64,000 bases of DNA, from assembly GCA_964518765.1 (NCBI GenBank), contig CAZFJC010000003.1:1-64000 (forward strand). The letters run 5' to 3'. Positions 25,403 through 33,381 of this stretch are shown one piece after another. The translations under genes and the position numbers were made by a program. This stretch comes from CAZPNX01 sp964518765. Lineage in GTDB: Bacteria > Edwardsbacteria > AC1 > EtOH8. The notes under the pieces are model-generated. The model worked only from the letters and a program-made list of their open reading frames with translations. It made no database searches and was not told the origin of the DNA. The stretch's first letter is position 1, and each line of letters starts with the position of its first letter.

Positions 25403-27341
25403 ACTCCTGCTCCTTGCTTCCTTGTTTGACCCTGTCCATTGGCAAAGTTATGGTGAACGAGGCTCCCTGCCCCTGCTGGCTTTCGACCGCAATGCGTCCT
25501 CCGTGCTGCTGGATGATGCCGTAGCTGATAGCCAGGCCCAGCCCGGTGCCTTTGGCGCCCTTGGTGCTGAAGAAGGGATCGAATATCCGGTCCAGCAGTT
25601 CCCTGGGGATTCCACCGCCGGTATCCCGAAAGGTTATCTCGGCCGTCCGCTTCTCCGCATCCAGCCTGGTGGCTATCTCCAGCCGGCCGCCCCCGGGCAT
25701 GGCGTCGGCCGCGTTGAGGATGATATTGGCGAACACCTGCCTCAGCTTGCCCTCGTCGGCCGGCACCCTGGGCAGGGAGCGGTCCAACCGGGCCTCGACC
25801 CGCACCTGCTGCAGCAGCAGCTGGCTTTCCATGATCAGCAGGGTCTTCTCCAGGGCCGAGTTCAGATCCACCGGCCGCATGTTGGGCACGGTCTGGCGGG
25901 CGAACTCCAGCATCCCCTTGACGATGGCGCTGCAGCGTTCGGTCTCCCCGATGACCAAGGACAAGTTCTCGCGCAGGCGGCTGTTCTTCGGCAGGCGCTC
26001 CTCCATCAGATGGGCGTTCAACAGGATCGATGTCAGGGGGTTGTTTATCTCGTGGGCGATGCCGGCCGCCATTTTCCCAAGGGAAGACAGCTTCTCCGTC
26101 TGCACCAGATGGTCGCGGGCCTGCTCCAGCTCCCGGGTCCTCTCGGCCACCCTCACCTCCAGAGACTGGTTGAGCTCCCGGTAGCCCTCGGTGGCCCGCT
26201 TGAGCTCGGCGGCCATCCGGTTGAAGGATTCCCCCAGCTGGCCTATCTCGTCGCCCGAGCGCGGCCTAACCCGGTGCTCCAGGTTTCCCCGGGCTATCTC
26301 CCCGGTGGCCGCCACCAGCTCCCGCACCGGCCTGCTGATGCGGCCGGCCGCCCAGTTGGCGGTCAATGCCAGGCCCAGCATGGTCAGCAGAGCGATGGCC
26401 ACATATACCAGCACCACCTGGTTTCTCAGCCTGACGAACGGAGCCTCCAAGGACCCGGCGTAGAGCATGCCGATCGGCCTCCCGCTGATGTCACGGATGG
26501 GCTCGTAGGCCGCCATGCACCAGGCATCGACCACCAAGGCCCGCCCCGCCCAGCGGCTGCCCCGCTCCATCACCCGATGGTAGACATCCTCCGAGACCCG
26601 AGTGCCCAGCGCCCTCCGGCCGTCGGCGTCAACCACGTTGGTGGCGATGCGGTAGTCATCCAGGAAGATGGTGACCGCGCCCAGGTCGCGGCCGCGGTAC
26701 TTCTCGTCACGGTAGAGCACGCGCTTGGCCTTGTCCACCAGCGACGCGGTTTTGTTCAGAAGCACCCCGCCGTAGAGGATGTATTTGATGCGGTGCTGGG
26801 CATCGGCAATAGGGACGGCCGCCAGCAGCATCAGCCCCGCCGTCCCCTCGTCCCCCGGCCGGCCCATCGACCTTGAGGTATTGACCGTTGCCATGGCCGC
26901 CCGCTCCGCCAGGTCGCCGCCCTCGAGCTGCAGCTGTCCCCGTTCGAAACGTTCCGACGAGATCACCGTCTTCCTGGACCATCCCACCCACTTGGCGATG
27001 TCGTTGGGGTACCGGTCCCCGGCCGCCCCGGGATTACGCGACCGGAGGATGACTTTTCCCGAGGGATCGGCCAGCGATAAAAAATCCAGCCCCTTCAGCG
27101 TCCTCGAGCCCTCCAGCTGTTCCGCCAGCCGAAGCCGGTCCGCCTCGCTGCTCCCTTGCGCCGGATCGATCCCCTGGGCGATCAGCTCCACCGTGGTACC
27201 GATGAGCTCGCCCTCCTTCTGGTAAACCTCGCGGGCTCCGCTCAAGTCCTGCCACGCCTTGTCCCGAGCCTGACGGAGGATGGCGGTGCCGATGAGCGCG
27301 ATCCCGGCCGCCGCCGAAAGGGCCACCCCGGCCACGATCAC
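25371..27341 (-). CDS. Sensor histidine kinase with extracytoplasmic Cache-type sensor and HAMP
   Basis: Counting from the GTG at 27341 (656 residues): a membrane helix at 1-22, a Cache-like periplasmic domain (about 30-300), a second helix (about 308-328), a HAMP (about 330-382), a coiled segment, a HisKA box with phospho-accepting His430 in A-H-E-I-N-N-P-L, and a HATPase domain with N, G1 and G2 boxes (A-N-I-I-L-N-A-A-D-A, D-T-G-G-G-I, G-T-G-L-G-L). The reading frame stays open upstream and encodes a plausible basic N-terminus (LRRSLKAKLILAFSA), but no ATG, GTG or TTG occurs there before the stop near 27478. The kinase pairs with the downstream response regulator; the signal is unknown. Confidence 0.9.
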   Translation of the reverse strand: MIVAGVALSAAAGIALIGTAILRQARDKAWQDLSGAREVYQKEGELIGTTVELIAQGIDPAQGSSEADRLRLAEQLEGSRTLKGLDFLSLADPSGKVILRSRNPGAAGDRYPNDIAKWVGWSRKTVISSERFERGQLQLEGGDLAERAAMATVNTSRSMGRPGDEGTAGLMLLAAVPIADAQHRIKYILYGGVLLNKTASLVDKAKRVLYRDEKYRGRDLGAVTIFLDDYRIATNVVDADGRRALGTRVSEDVYHRVMERGSRWAGRALVVDAWCMAAYEPIRDISGRPIGMLYAGSLEAPFVRLRNQVVLVYVAIALLTMLGLALTANWAAGRISRPVRELVAATGEIARGNLEHRVRPRSGDEIGQLGESFNRMAAELKRATEGYRELNQSLEVRVAERTRELEQARDHLVQTEKLSSLGKMAAGIAHEINNPLTSILLNAHLMEERLPKNSRLRENLSLVIGETERCSAIVKGMLEFARQTVPNMRPVDLNSALEKTLLIMESQLLLQQVRVEARLDRSLPRVPADEGKLRQVFANIILNAADAMPGGGRLEIATRLDAEKRTAEITFRDTGGGIPRELLDRIFDPFFSTKGAKGTGLGLAISYGIIQQHGGRIAVESQQGQGASFTITLPMDRVKQGSKEQEYGQESPDPGG

Positions 27342-27465
27342 GGCCGAGAAGGCCAGTATCAGCTTGGCTTTAAGCGATCGGCGCAGCCGGCCGCCCAGCT
27401 CCAGGGCTTTTGCCTTCAGCGGTTTGATGTCGTGCCTACAACCACAAGATTGACGCTTGGGCCGC

Positions 27466-29037
27466 CTAGCCGCGTTTCATGTTGAATATCACCGCCCTCG
27501 TTGTGGTCATCTCCTCGATGGCGAAACGCGCCCCCTCCCTCCCCAGGCCCGAACCCTTGTTGCCGCCGTAGGGCATATGATCGATGCGGTAGGAGGGGAA
27601 GTCGTTGACCATCACCCCGCCGACGTTGATCCTTCTGGCCGCGGCCAGCGCCCGGTCCACGTTGGCGGTGAAGATCCCCGCCTGCAGGCCATAGGCGCTC
27701 TCGTCGGCCAGGGACACTCCCTGCTCGAAGCTGTCTACCGGTAGGACCACGGCCACCGGCCCGAATATCTCCTCCTTCACTATTTTCATATCGGGCTGGG
27801 CATCGACCACCACCGTCGGCTTATAGATCGACCCCTGCCGTTCGTGCCCGCAGAGGGCCTGGGCGCCGCCTTCGATCGCCTCCTGGACCACGGACTGGAC
27901 GCGCTGGGCCTCGGCCTCGGATATCATAGGCCCGATGTCGGTGTCCGGCTCGACCGGATTGCCTATCCTGAGGGCCTTGGCCGCAGCGGTGAACTTTTCG
28001 AGGAACTCCCGAAAATGCTGGCGGTGGACATAGATCCTCTGCACCGAGATGCACACCTGGCCCTGGTTGTAGAAGGCGCCCAAAGTGCAGCGCTTGACGA
28101 TGTAGTCCAGCGAGTCGATGTCCTCGTCGACGACCACCGCCGAGTTGCCTCCCAGCTCCAGCGTCACCCGCTTCATGCCGGCCTTGGCGATTATCCCTTC
28201 CCCCACCGCCCGGCTGCCGGTGAAGCTGACCTTGGCCACCCTGGGGTCGGTGACCAACGCGTCGCCGACCTCGCCGCCCGGCCCCGGAAGGACCGAAAGC
28301 GCCCCTTTGGGTAGGCCGGCCTCCAGAAAGGCCCTCCCCAGCTCCAGCCCGGAAAGCGGGGTGGCCGAGGCCGGCTTGAGAATGACCGGGCATCCGGCCG
28401 CCACCGCCGGACCCAGTTTGTGGGCGGCTAGATTGAGCGGGAAGTTGAACGGCGAGATGGCGGCCACTATCCCGATGGGGAACCTTTCGTAGAAGCCCCA
28501 GCGGCCCTCTCCCGATTTCCCGGCGTCCACGGGTATGGTCTCCCCGTGGATCCTCTTGGCCTCCTCGGCGCAGTATTCCAGGTTTTCCACCGTCCGCTCG
28601 ACCTCGGCCTTGGCATAACGGTAGGGCTTGCCCGCCTCCCTGGCTATCAGTTTTGTCAGCGTCTCCCGTCTCTCCCAAAGTATCGAGGCGGCCTTCCTTA
28701 TGATCTCCGCCCTCTTGTGGGCCGGCAGGTCAGCCATCTCATTCTTGGCCGCCGCCGCCGCCGCCAGGGCCTGGTCCACCTCGGCCCGGCCGGCCGCGCA
28801 AACCTCTTCGAAAGCCAGCCCCGAGTACTTGTCGATCACGGACAGCATTCTCTCCGAGCACGCCTCCCGCCCCCCTATCAGCATCGGTACCGCTTTTGCC
28901 ATTTTACCGGACCTCATCTTGGATTTTATGGATTTGAGCGATGTCCTTTTTAATGCGGCGCGCCGGGCAATAGGCTTCTTTTCCCTCTTGGCAACGCCTC
29001 TCCTCTTTTTTATAGCAACTATTTTCACCATCGTCAT
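27466..29037 (-). CDS. NAD(P)-dependent aldehyde dehydrogenase
   Basis: This is an ALDH-superfamily enzyme of 523 residues from the ATG at 29037, which overlaps the upstream stop as ATGA. It has the nucleotide-binding region P-F-N-F-P near residue 190, the catalytic Glu in E-L-G-G-N-S and the catalytic Cys in G-Q-V-C-I-S. The closest subfamilies by eye are lactaldehyde / non-phosphorylating glyceraldehyde-3-phosphate dehydrogenase-like. The first 45 residues are unusual: 18 are Lys or Arg. A second start, Met46 at 28902, has a GAGGT Shine-Dalgarno eight bases upstream and would give a normal-length enzyme, so the start is uncertain. Confidence 0.9.
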   Translation of the reverse strand: MTMVKIVAIKKRRGVAKREKKPIARRAALKRTSLKSIKSKMRSGKMAKAVPMLIGGREACSERMLSVIDKYSGLAFEEVCAAGRAEVDQALAAAAAAKNEMADLPAHKRAEIIRKAASILWERRETLTKLIAREAGKPYRYAKAEVERTVENLEYCAEEAKRIHGETIPVDAGKSGEGRWGFYERFPIGIVAAISPFNFPLNLAAHKLGPAVAAGCPVILKPASATPLSGLELGRAFLEAGLPKGALSVLPGPGGEVGDALVTDPRVAKVSFTGSRAVGEGIIAKAGMKRVTLELGGNSAVVVDEDIDSLDYIVKRCTLGAFYNQGQVCISVQRIYVHRQHFREFLEKFTAAAKALRIGNPVEPDTDIGPMISEAEAQRVQSVVQEAIEGGAQALCGHERQGSIYKPTVVVDAQPDMKIVKEEIFGPVAVVLPVDSFEQGVSLADESAYGLQAGIFTANVDRALAAARRINVGGVMVNDFPSYRIDHMPYGGNKGSGLGREGARFAIEEMTTTRAVIFNMKRG

Positions 29038-29690
29038 CCCCGCGATTTGACGGCCTTGCGCTTGGCCACCCCCAATATCAGTCCTAAAACTATGGCCAGC
29101 AGGGCGGCGACGATAACCCGGAACTCCGGAGGCAGCATGAAATTCACCGTATGCACCGGCAACCAGAACCAGGCGATGGAGCCGCCGACGACCTTGAACA
29201 TGTTGTCCCAGTCGATGCCCCGGTAGACCTCGATGAAGGGCCATCTGGAGAAGAGCCGCCCTTTTTCTATCAGCGTATCGGTTATGCGGTGGAAGACCAT
29301 AAAGGGGAAGGCGAAGACCGCCTGAAGGAAGAACGATTTCCAGAAGGCGGTCAGCCATTTGACTCCCCGGCCAGGCAGCATCCCCTGATCCAACAGGCCC
29401 TCCACCCCGGCCGAGAACAGGGGGAAGGCTATAGCCAGCAGAACCCCGATGAAAGCCCAGACCAGGGCCCGCTGCCAGAGGCGCACGCCGAACAGCCTCC
29501 ATTTTCCCGTGACCACCTTCCACGAGAGCAGCTCGCCCATGGTCCCCAGCAAGGCGAACTTGGCCATGCCCATCAGATAGGGGTGGGCCTTTGTCATGGA
29601 GACGAATACATCGCGGGACTGGGGGACGCCCAGCACCGCCAGCACCCCGGCCAGGAGGAGCAGCCAGATAACTGTTATTAATATTTGCAT
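29034..29690 (-). CDS. Membrane protein, possibly Mpv17-like
   Basis: The start was placed at the ATG at 29690; open frame further upstream runs through a hairpin repeat. The 218-residue protein has about five or six hydrophobic segments. The C-terminal region (FWLPVHTVNFMLPPEFRV, about 172-190) resembles the W-P-x-x-x-x-x-N-F-x-x-V-P-x-x-x-R signature of Mpv17/PMP22-type proteins, but the match is by eye only. It overlaps the aldehyde dehydrogenase start by four bases. Confidence 0.6.
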   Translation of the reverse strand: MQILITVIWLLLLAGVLAVLGVPQSRDVFVSMTKAHPYLMGMAKFALLGTMGELLSWKVVTGKWRLFGVRLWQRALVWAFIGVLLAIAFPLFSAGVEGLLDQGMLPGRGVKWLTAFWKSFFLQAVFAFPFMVFHRITDTLIEKGRLFSRWPFIEVYRGIDWDNMFKVVGGSIAWFWLPVHTVNFMLPPEFRVIVAALLAIVLGLILGVAKRKAVKSRG

Positions 29691-29716
29691 AGCACTTATT
29701 ACTCTCAACTGGCACG

Positions 29717-29823
29717 CTTTATCCCCTCTAGAGAGGGGGTCGGGGGGTGTGTCAGTTTTAATATTCTTAACACTAAACACTAACGACACACCCTTTGTTC
29801 CCCTCTTGTAGAGGGGATAAAAG
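29717..29823. repeat. Long imperfect inverted repeat (empty stem-loop)
   Basis: The left arm 29717-29753 and right arm 29785-29823 are near reverse complements. Both have CTTTATCCCCTCTA at the outer end, an AGGGG block, then GGGTGTGTC at the inner end, giving a stem of roughly 35-40 bp with a loop of about 31 nt. A related short hairpin with the same GAGGGGATCGAGGGGTGGTC style follows the FlgD-Ig array at 58786-58820. No ORF is held in the loop. Confidence 0.75.
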
Positions 29824-29838
29824 TATGGAAAGACTGGT

Positions 29839-30114
29839 TTATTGCGATAAATCGACGTCGGCGATGCCGTTCTCCGCCGCGTACCTCCTGGCCTCGTCCT
29901 CGTCGGCGAAGGTCCTCACCACGTCGAACTCGCGCCACACCCTCTTCCCGTTTATCTCAACCTCTATGGTGCGTCTAGCCTGGCGCCCCTGGTGGGGCGG
30001 ATCGATGTCCAGCAGGCAGATCTTCGGCTCGTCCATCTGTCGGCACTTGACGCAGAGCTCGGGCCCTCGGGCACACTGGGCCAGGCGTATAGTGCGGATG
30101 ATGTGTTTAGTCAT
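29839..30114 (-). CDS. Small hypothetical protein with N-terminal cysteine cluster
   Basis: The 91-residue protein has four cysteines in its first third (residues 14, 21, 24 and 33, including a C-x-x-C) and then a short beta-rich part around RRTIEVEINGKRVWREFDVVRTF. A C-terminal acidic helix (EDEARRYAAENG) follows. A CCGGAG ribosome-binding site precedes the ATG. It is not a recognised family; a small metal-binding or Fe-S-associated protein is possible. The 248-nt spacer up to the protease gene holds only small hairpins (for example CCGCCATAAT... around 30191-30222) and a run of GGGGCAA phrases. Confidence 0.6.
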   Translation of the reverse strand: MTKHIIRTIRLAQCARGPELCVKCRQMDEPKICLLDIDPPHQGRQARRTIEVEINGKRVWREFDVVRTFADEDEARRYAAENGIADVDLSQ

Positions 30115-30362
30115 GGCGGCTCCGGCGACGTTTAACTTAACCTGCCTGCACCGGCCCGCAGGCTTTCGCGGCCAAAAGCGGCAAAACGACCGCCATAATG
30201 ATTTTATGCTTCATGGCGGACTTCTTCGATACCATTGTAAACTATTTGCGGATTTTTCGCAATAGAAAAGGGGCAATCCCTTTGCCCTTTTGCCCCCTTG
30301 CCCGGTCATCGTGCGGTGTTATCGAGCCTGTCGTGATAGTCGAGATGACCCTCGTTTCAAAC

Positions 30363-30845
30363 TCAATCTGGGCGCCTCTGGGTCAAAATAATCTGTCTGA
30401 CCAACCTGATGGCCTTCTCCATACCCCTCTCTACTGCCGGCGTCAGTTTCTCGCCAAAGCTGGTCACTTCCTTTGCCTCAATGCCTAATATGATTGTCTG
30501 CTCAGGCAGTTTCATCCCTAATTTCCTCCCCGCTTCCATTGCGGTCGGCAGGTCGGTATCATGGGTGCTGGCCAGGTTGCGGGTCCTGGGCAAATCGGCC
30601 ATGGAGAACCTCCGCACCGTCCCCGGCGCCACTCCGGTCTGCATGGCGTCGATGATGATGGCCCGCTCGTAGCCGGCCAGCACGTCCATCAACCGCAGAC
30701 CTCCGGCATAAACCTCTTGAACGTCTGCAACCCCTCGAACCTCTGGAACTTTATTGAGGCTCCTCGCTGCAAGGACGCCCACGCTGTCGTCGGAGAGGAT
30801 GGGGTTGCCCAGACCGATAATTATTGTTTCCTTTTCAGCCACCAC
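30363..30845 (-). CDS. Hydrogenase maturation protease (HyaD/HoxW/FrcD family), for the Mvh hydrogenase
   Basis: The start is GTG at 30845 (or 30842). The 160-residue protein has I-G-L-G-N-P-I-L-S-D-D-S-V-G near residues 10-23, the I-I-D-A-M region near 63 and S-T-H-D-T-D-L near 93, the metal-ligand set of NiFe large-subunit endopeptidases. It belongs to a different branch from the HycI gene at 19117. It lies downstream of the group 3 large subunit (31876-33360), whose sequence ends D-P-C-L-S-C-A-T-H plus a tail, the expected substrate. A toxin-antitoxin module and a protease remnant now separate it from that gene. Confidence 0.92.
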   Translation of the reverse strand: MVAEKETIIIGLGNPILSDDSVGVLAARSLNKVPEVRGVADVQEVYAGGLRLMDVLAGYERAIIIDAMQTGVAPGTVRRFSMADLPRTRNLASTHDTDLPTAMEAGRKLGMKLPEQTIILGIEAKEVTSFGEKLTPAVERGMEKAIRLVRQIILTQRRPD

Positions 30846-30917
30846 TATTTAATCAATTTTATTGGGTTTTATTATAGGACACAAATCCTACCCAAGCGTG
30901 CCTGGTGTGGCCAAGCA

Positions 30918-30942
30918 TGAAAAAAGCCGGTCAAGCCGGCTC
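30918..30942 (-). terminator. Rho-independent terminator of the toxin-antitoxin operon
   Basis: On the minus strand AGCCGG (30936-30941), a 5-nt loop and CCGGCT (30925-30930) form a stem followed by TTTTTT. It lies 11 nt after the antitoxin stop, so the toxin-antitoxin transcript should end before the protease gene. Confidence 0.8.
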
Positions 30943-30952
30943 GTCCACTTAT

Positions 30953-31249
30953 TTATCTGCTCAAGGCGTTAAATCTACGCCCAGACATTCTAAGCCCGAT
31001 CTGCAGGCCCAGTGCATCGCAAACTTTCAAGAACGTTGCCATGGTGCAGTTCGTCCCGTTCTCAACCCGTGAAAGCTGTTGTTGTGTGATATGGGCGCGT
31101 TTTGCTAACTGGGCCTGGGTGATGCTGAGTTTGGCTCGTTGTTCGGCAATATGAAGAGCCATGTCCCGTAATTCAGCTTCTTTGCGGAATTCTTGAGCAA
31201 ATTTCTTGTCCTTCAATTCAGCGCCAAGCTGTCTTCTAAGCGTCTTCAT
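30953..31249 (-). CDS. higA: HigA-like antitoxin, XRE-family HTH
   Basis: The 98-residue protein has a HTH_3/XRE domain around residues 38-92 with K-L-S-I-T-Q-A-Q-L-A-K-R-A-H-I-T-Q-Q-Q-L-S-R-V-E-N-G and a charged N-terminus. The gene starts inside the toxin gene (14-nt overlap) and follows it, the toxin-first order of higBA. It probably binds the palindrome in the promoter at 31634-31651 and neutralises the toxin. Confidence 0.9.
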   Translation of the reverse strand: MKTLRRQLGAELKDKKFAQEFRKEAELRDMALHIAEQRAKLSITQAQLAKRAHITQQQLSRVENGTNCTMATFLKVCDALGLQIGLRMSGRRFNALSR

Positions 31250-31625
31250 GTGTCATTTCCTTCAATCTTTTAGGGTCATATCTTTTTACGAACTCTGTCC
31301 GGTTGGCCTTAGCTTTATGAATTTCGCTTTTCGGCACCTTGTCGGTCATCTTATGAAAAGCATGTGACAGGACAACGAAGTCGCCATAGCAGAAGAAATA
31401 CAGTATCCGGTATTGGCCGCCGGAAAGCTTTATCCGCAGCTCATGAATGCCCTCTTCAAGGAGATCGGCGTAGGGGCGTGGCAGATTAGGGCTGCGTGTT
31501 TCAAGCGATTCAAACCAGGCATAGGCTTTTGCCCGGTTCCGTGTGGATAAAGAATCGAGGAACTGTGAGATTTCACAGCGGCCATCTGACGTTTCGTAAA
31601 ATATGACCGTCCATTTCTTGTGCAT
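31236..31625 (-). CDS. higB: HigB/RelE-superfamily toxin (phage-derived Gp49-like)
   Basis: The 129-residue protein shows the Gp49/HigB pattern: an F-L-D-S-L segment near residue 23, E-L-R-I-K-L-S-G-G-Q-Y-R-I-L-Y-F near 65-80 and L-S-H-A-F-H-K-M-T-D-K-V-P near 90-102, where K-x-x-x-x-P is conserved. It is likely a ribosome-dependent mRNA interferase. The long C-terminal basic tail (about 105-129) is at the upper end for the family. Its ATG lies four bases from the promoter -10 box, so the mRNA should be leaderless. Confidence 0.9.
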   Translation of the reverse strand: MHKKWTVIFYETSDGRCEISQFLDSLSTRNRAKAYAWFESLETRSPNLPRPYADLLEEGIHELRIKLSGGQYRILYFFCYGDFVVLSHAFHKMTDKVPKSEIHKAKANRTEFVKRYDPKRLKEMTHEDA

Positions 31626-31629
31626 AATT

Positions 31630-31658
31630 ATCTTACATCATTTATGATGTATTGTCAA
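31630..31658 (-). promoter_or_regulatory. Toxin-antitoxin promoter with palindromic operator
   Basis: On the minus strand -35 TTGACA (31653-31658), a 17-nt spacer and -10 TAAGAT (31630-31635) lie directly before the toxin ATG at 31625. The spacer is filled by an inverted repeat at 31634-31651 with perfect 8-base arms (TACATCAT / ATGATGTA) around two bases. Antitoxin bound there would block RNA polymerase, giving autoregulation. Confidence 0.85.
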
Positions 31659-31681
31659 GGGGTGAGCTAAATATTTATTTG

Positions 31682-31771
31682 CTACAGTCGCCGGGCTGCC
31701 TGCACACCGACGCTGTCGTCCGAAAGGATGGGGTTGCCCAAACCGATGATGATGGTCCTATTTACAGCCAC
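31682..31771 (-). pseudogene. Remnant of a hydrogenase maturation protease gene
   Basis: From a GTG at 31771 the minus strand encodes 29 residues containing T-I-I-I-G-L-G-N-P-I-L-S-D-D-S-V-G-V followed by a TAG. This is the N-terminal motif of the intact protease at 30363-30845. The nucleotide identity is only about 75%, so it is an old paralog or relic rather than a fresh duplication. The rest of the gene is absent, and the toxin-antitoxin module starts 57 nt away. It sits right after the group 3 large-subunit gene, the usual place for its protease. Confidence 0.8.
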
Positions 31772-31875
31772 GGATTTTCAAAGTTCAGGAGATCTAAAGA
31801 CGAGCAAACGACATCCCCTCCCAAAAACGGGAAGGGATGCTAAGATTGAATCCGTGGGGATCGGTGGCAAGGAGG

Positions 31876-33360
31876 TCATCCATCCTGCCTCAGGCTCTCC
31901 ACCAGCCGGCCCCCGGCGTCCCTGATGTCCACCGCCAGCGGCATGTGGCCCGGCAGGCTGTGGGTGGCGCAGGAGAGGCAGGGGTCGTAGAGCCGGAAGG
32001 CCATCTCTATCTTATTCAGCAGCCCCTCGGAGACCTGGCCCTTGGAGATCAGCTTCTCGGCCGCCCGCTTGATGGACATGGAGATGGGCGCGTAATTGTT
32101 GGTGGTGCCCACTATCAGATTGACCTTCTTGAGCACCCCCCGCTCATCGGAAACATAGTGGTGGGTCAGCGTCCCCCGCGGCGCTTCAACGGAGCCTATG
32201 CCTTCGCCTACGATTCTCTCCGGGATCTTACGGACTTCGGGCGAGGTTATCTCCGGGTCGCCCGCCAGCTCCAGCATTCTCTCGGCCGCGTATAAAAGCT
32301 CGACCAGTCGAGCCCAGTGGGTGGCCAGCCGGTGATGGATTGGCTGGTAGCGGCCGTTAAGCTTTTTGCTGCCCAGGGTCTGGTACATTTTTTCGAAGTG
32401 CTCCTGGGCCTTTGGGGTGGCCATGCCATCGGCAGCGTTGAGCCTTGAGAGCGGGGTGGCGCAATAGATACCGGAGTCCATTCCATCCACCAGGCCCTTC
32501 CAGCCCACGTTCTTGAGGTAGGGGAACTTGAGGTAGGTCCATGGCTCCACCCGCTCGGCGATGTGCTTGGCGTAGTCCTTGGGCGGATACTTGGTAAACT
32601 CCCGGCCCTCGGGGTCCACCACCCGGATCATGCCGTCGTAAAAATTGACCTTGTTCCTCTCGTCAACCGTTCCCATGCTGTACGTCTTGTGGAGGTAGAT
32701 GTCCGATGTAACCAGGTCCAGGTAGGCCTTGTTCTTGAGCACGATGTCGTCGAAGGCCTTGAGGGAGAAAAGCCCAAACTCCACGTTCTTGCGGGCCGTC
32801 TCCTCTATTTCCTTCCTCAGCTCCTCGGATATCGGCTTGCTCCAGCCGCCGGGCAGGGCGGCCACCGGGTGAATGGCCCGGCCGCCGACTTTCTTGATTA
32901 CCTCGTGGTTTCGCTGGCGGGCCTCGATCACCTTCTGTCCTGCCTCCAGGCCCACCTTTCTGACCACGCCCAGGATGTTCCGCTCCGATGGCGGCGCCTC
33001 GGGACCCACGATGAAGTCGGGGCCGCCCAGGGCGTAGAAATGGGTGGTGTGGTCGGTGACGAAGAAGGCCATATAAAGAAGTTCTCGGACCTTTTTGGCG
33101 GCCGGCGGGGGCTCGGCTCCGAACAGCACGTCGCAGGCCTTGGCCGAGGCCATCAGGTGGGCCTCGGGGCAGACGCCGCAGATACGGCTGGTCAAAACCG
33201 GCATCTCCTCGGCCTGCCGGCCCACGCAGAACTGCTCGAAGCCGCGCAGCTCCGGCACCTGGAAGTAGCAGTTGGCCACGTCGCCGGCGTCGTCCAGGAA
33301 GATCTCGATCTTGCCGTGGCCCTCCAGCCGGGTGATGGGGTCGATGGTGATCCGTTTCAT
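31876..33360 (-). CDS. mvhA: Group 3c [NiFe]-hydrogenase large subunit (MvhA-like)
   Basis: The 494-residue protein has an R-x-E-G-H-G motif near residue 12, the L1 motif R-I-C-G-V-C-P-E-A-H (Cys near 60 and 63) and the L2 motif D-P-C-L-S-C-A-T-H near 462-470. It ends with a C-terminal tail of 24 residues for the maturation protease. With MvhG, MvhD and HdrA genes upstream it forms the cytoplasmic Mvh-Hdr hydrogenase, which feeds electrons from H2 to HdrA for flavin-based bifurcation. It is not membrane bound. Confidence 0.95.
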   Translation of the reverse strand: MKRITIDPITRLEGHGKIEIFLDDAGDVANCYFQVPELRGFEQFCVGRQAEEMPVLTSRICGVCPEAHLMASAKACDVLFGAEPPPAAKKVRELLYMAFFVTDHTTHFYALGGPDFIVGPEAPPSERNILGVVRKVGLEAGQKVIEARQRNHEVIKKVGGRAIHPVAALPGGWSKPISEELRKEIEETARKNVEFGLFSLKAFDDIVLKNKAYLDLVTSDIYLHKTYSMGTVDERNKVNFYDGMIRVVDPEGREFTKYPPKDYAKHIAERVEPWTYLKFPYLKNVGWKGLVDGMDSGIYCATPLSRLNAADGMATPKAQEHFEKMYQTLGSKKLNGRYQPIHHRLATHWARLVELLYAAERMLELAGDPEITSPEVRKIPERIVGEGIGSVEAPRGTLTHHYVSDERGVLKKVNLIVGTTNNYAPISMSIKRAAEKLISKGQVSEGLLNKIEMAFRLYDPCLSCATHSLPGHMPLAVDIRDAGGRLVESLRQDG

Positions 33361-33381
33361 CCGATATCCTCTAAGCCTAAA

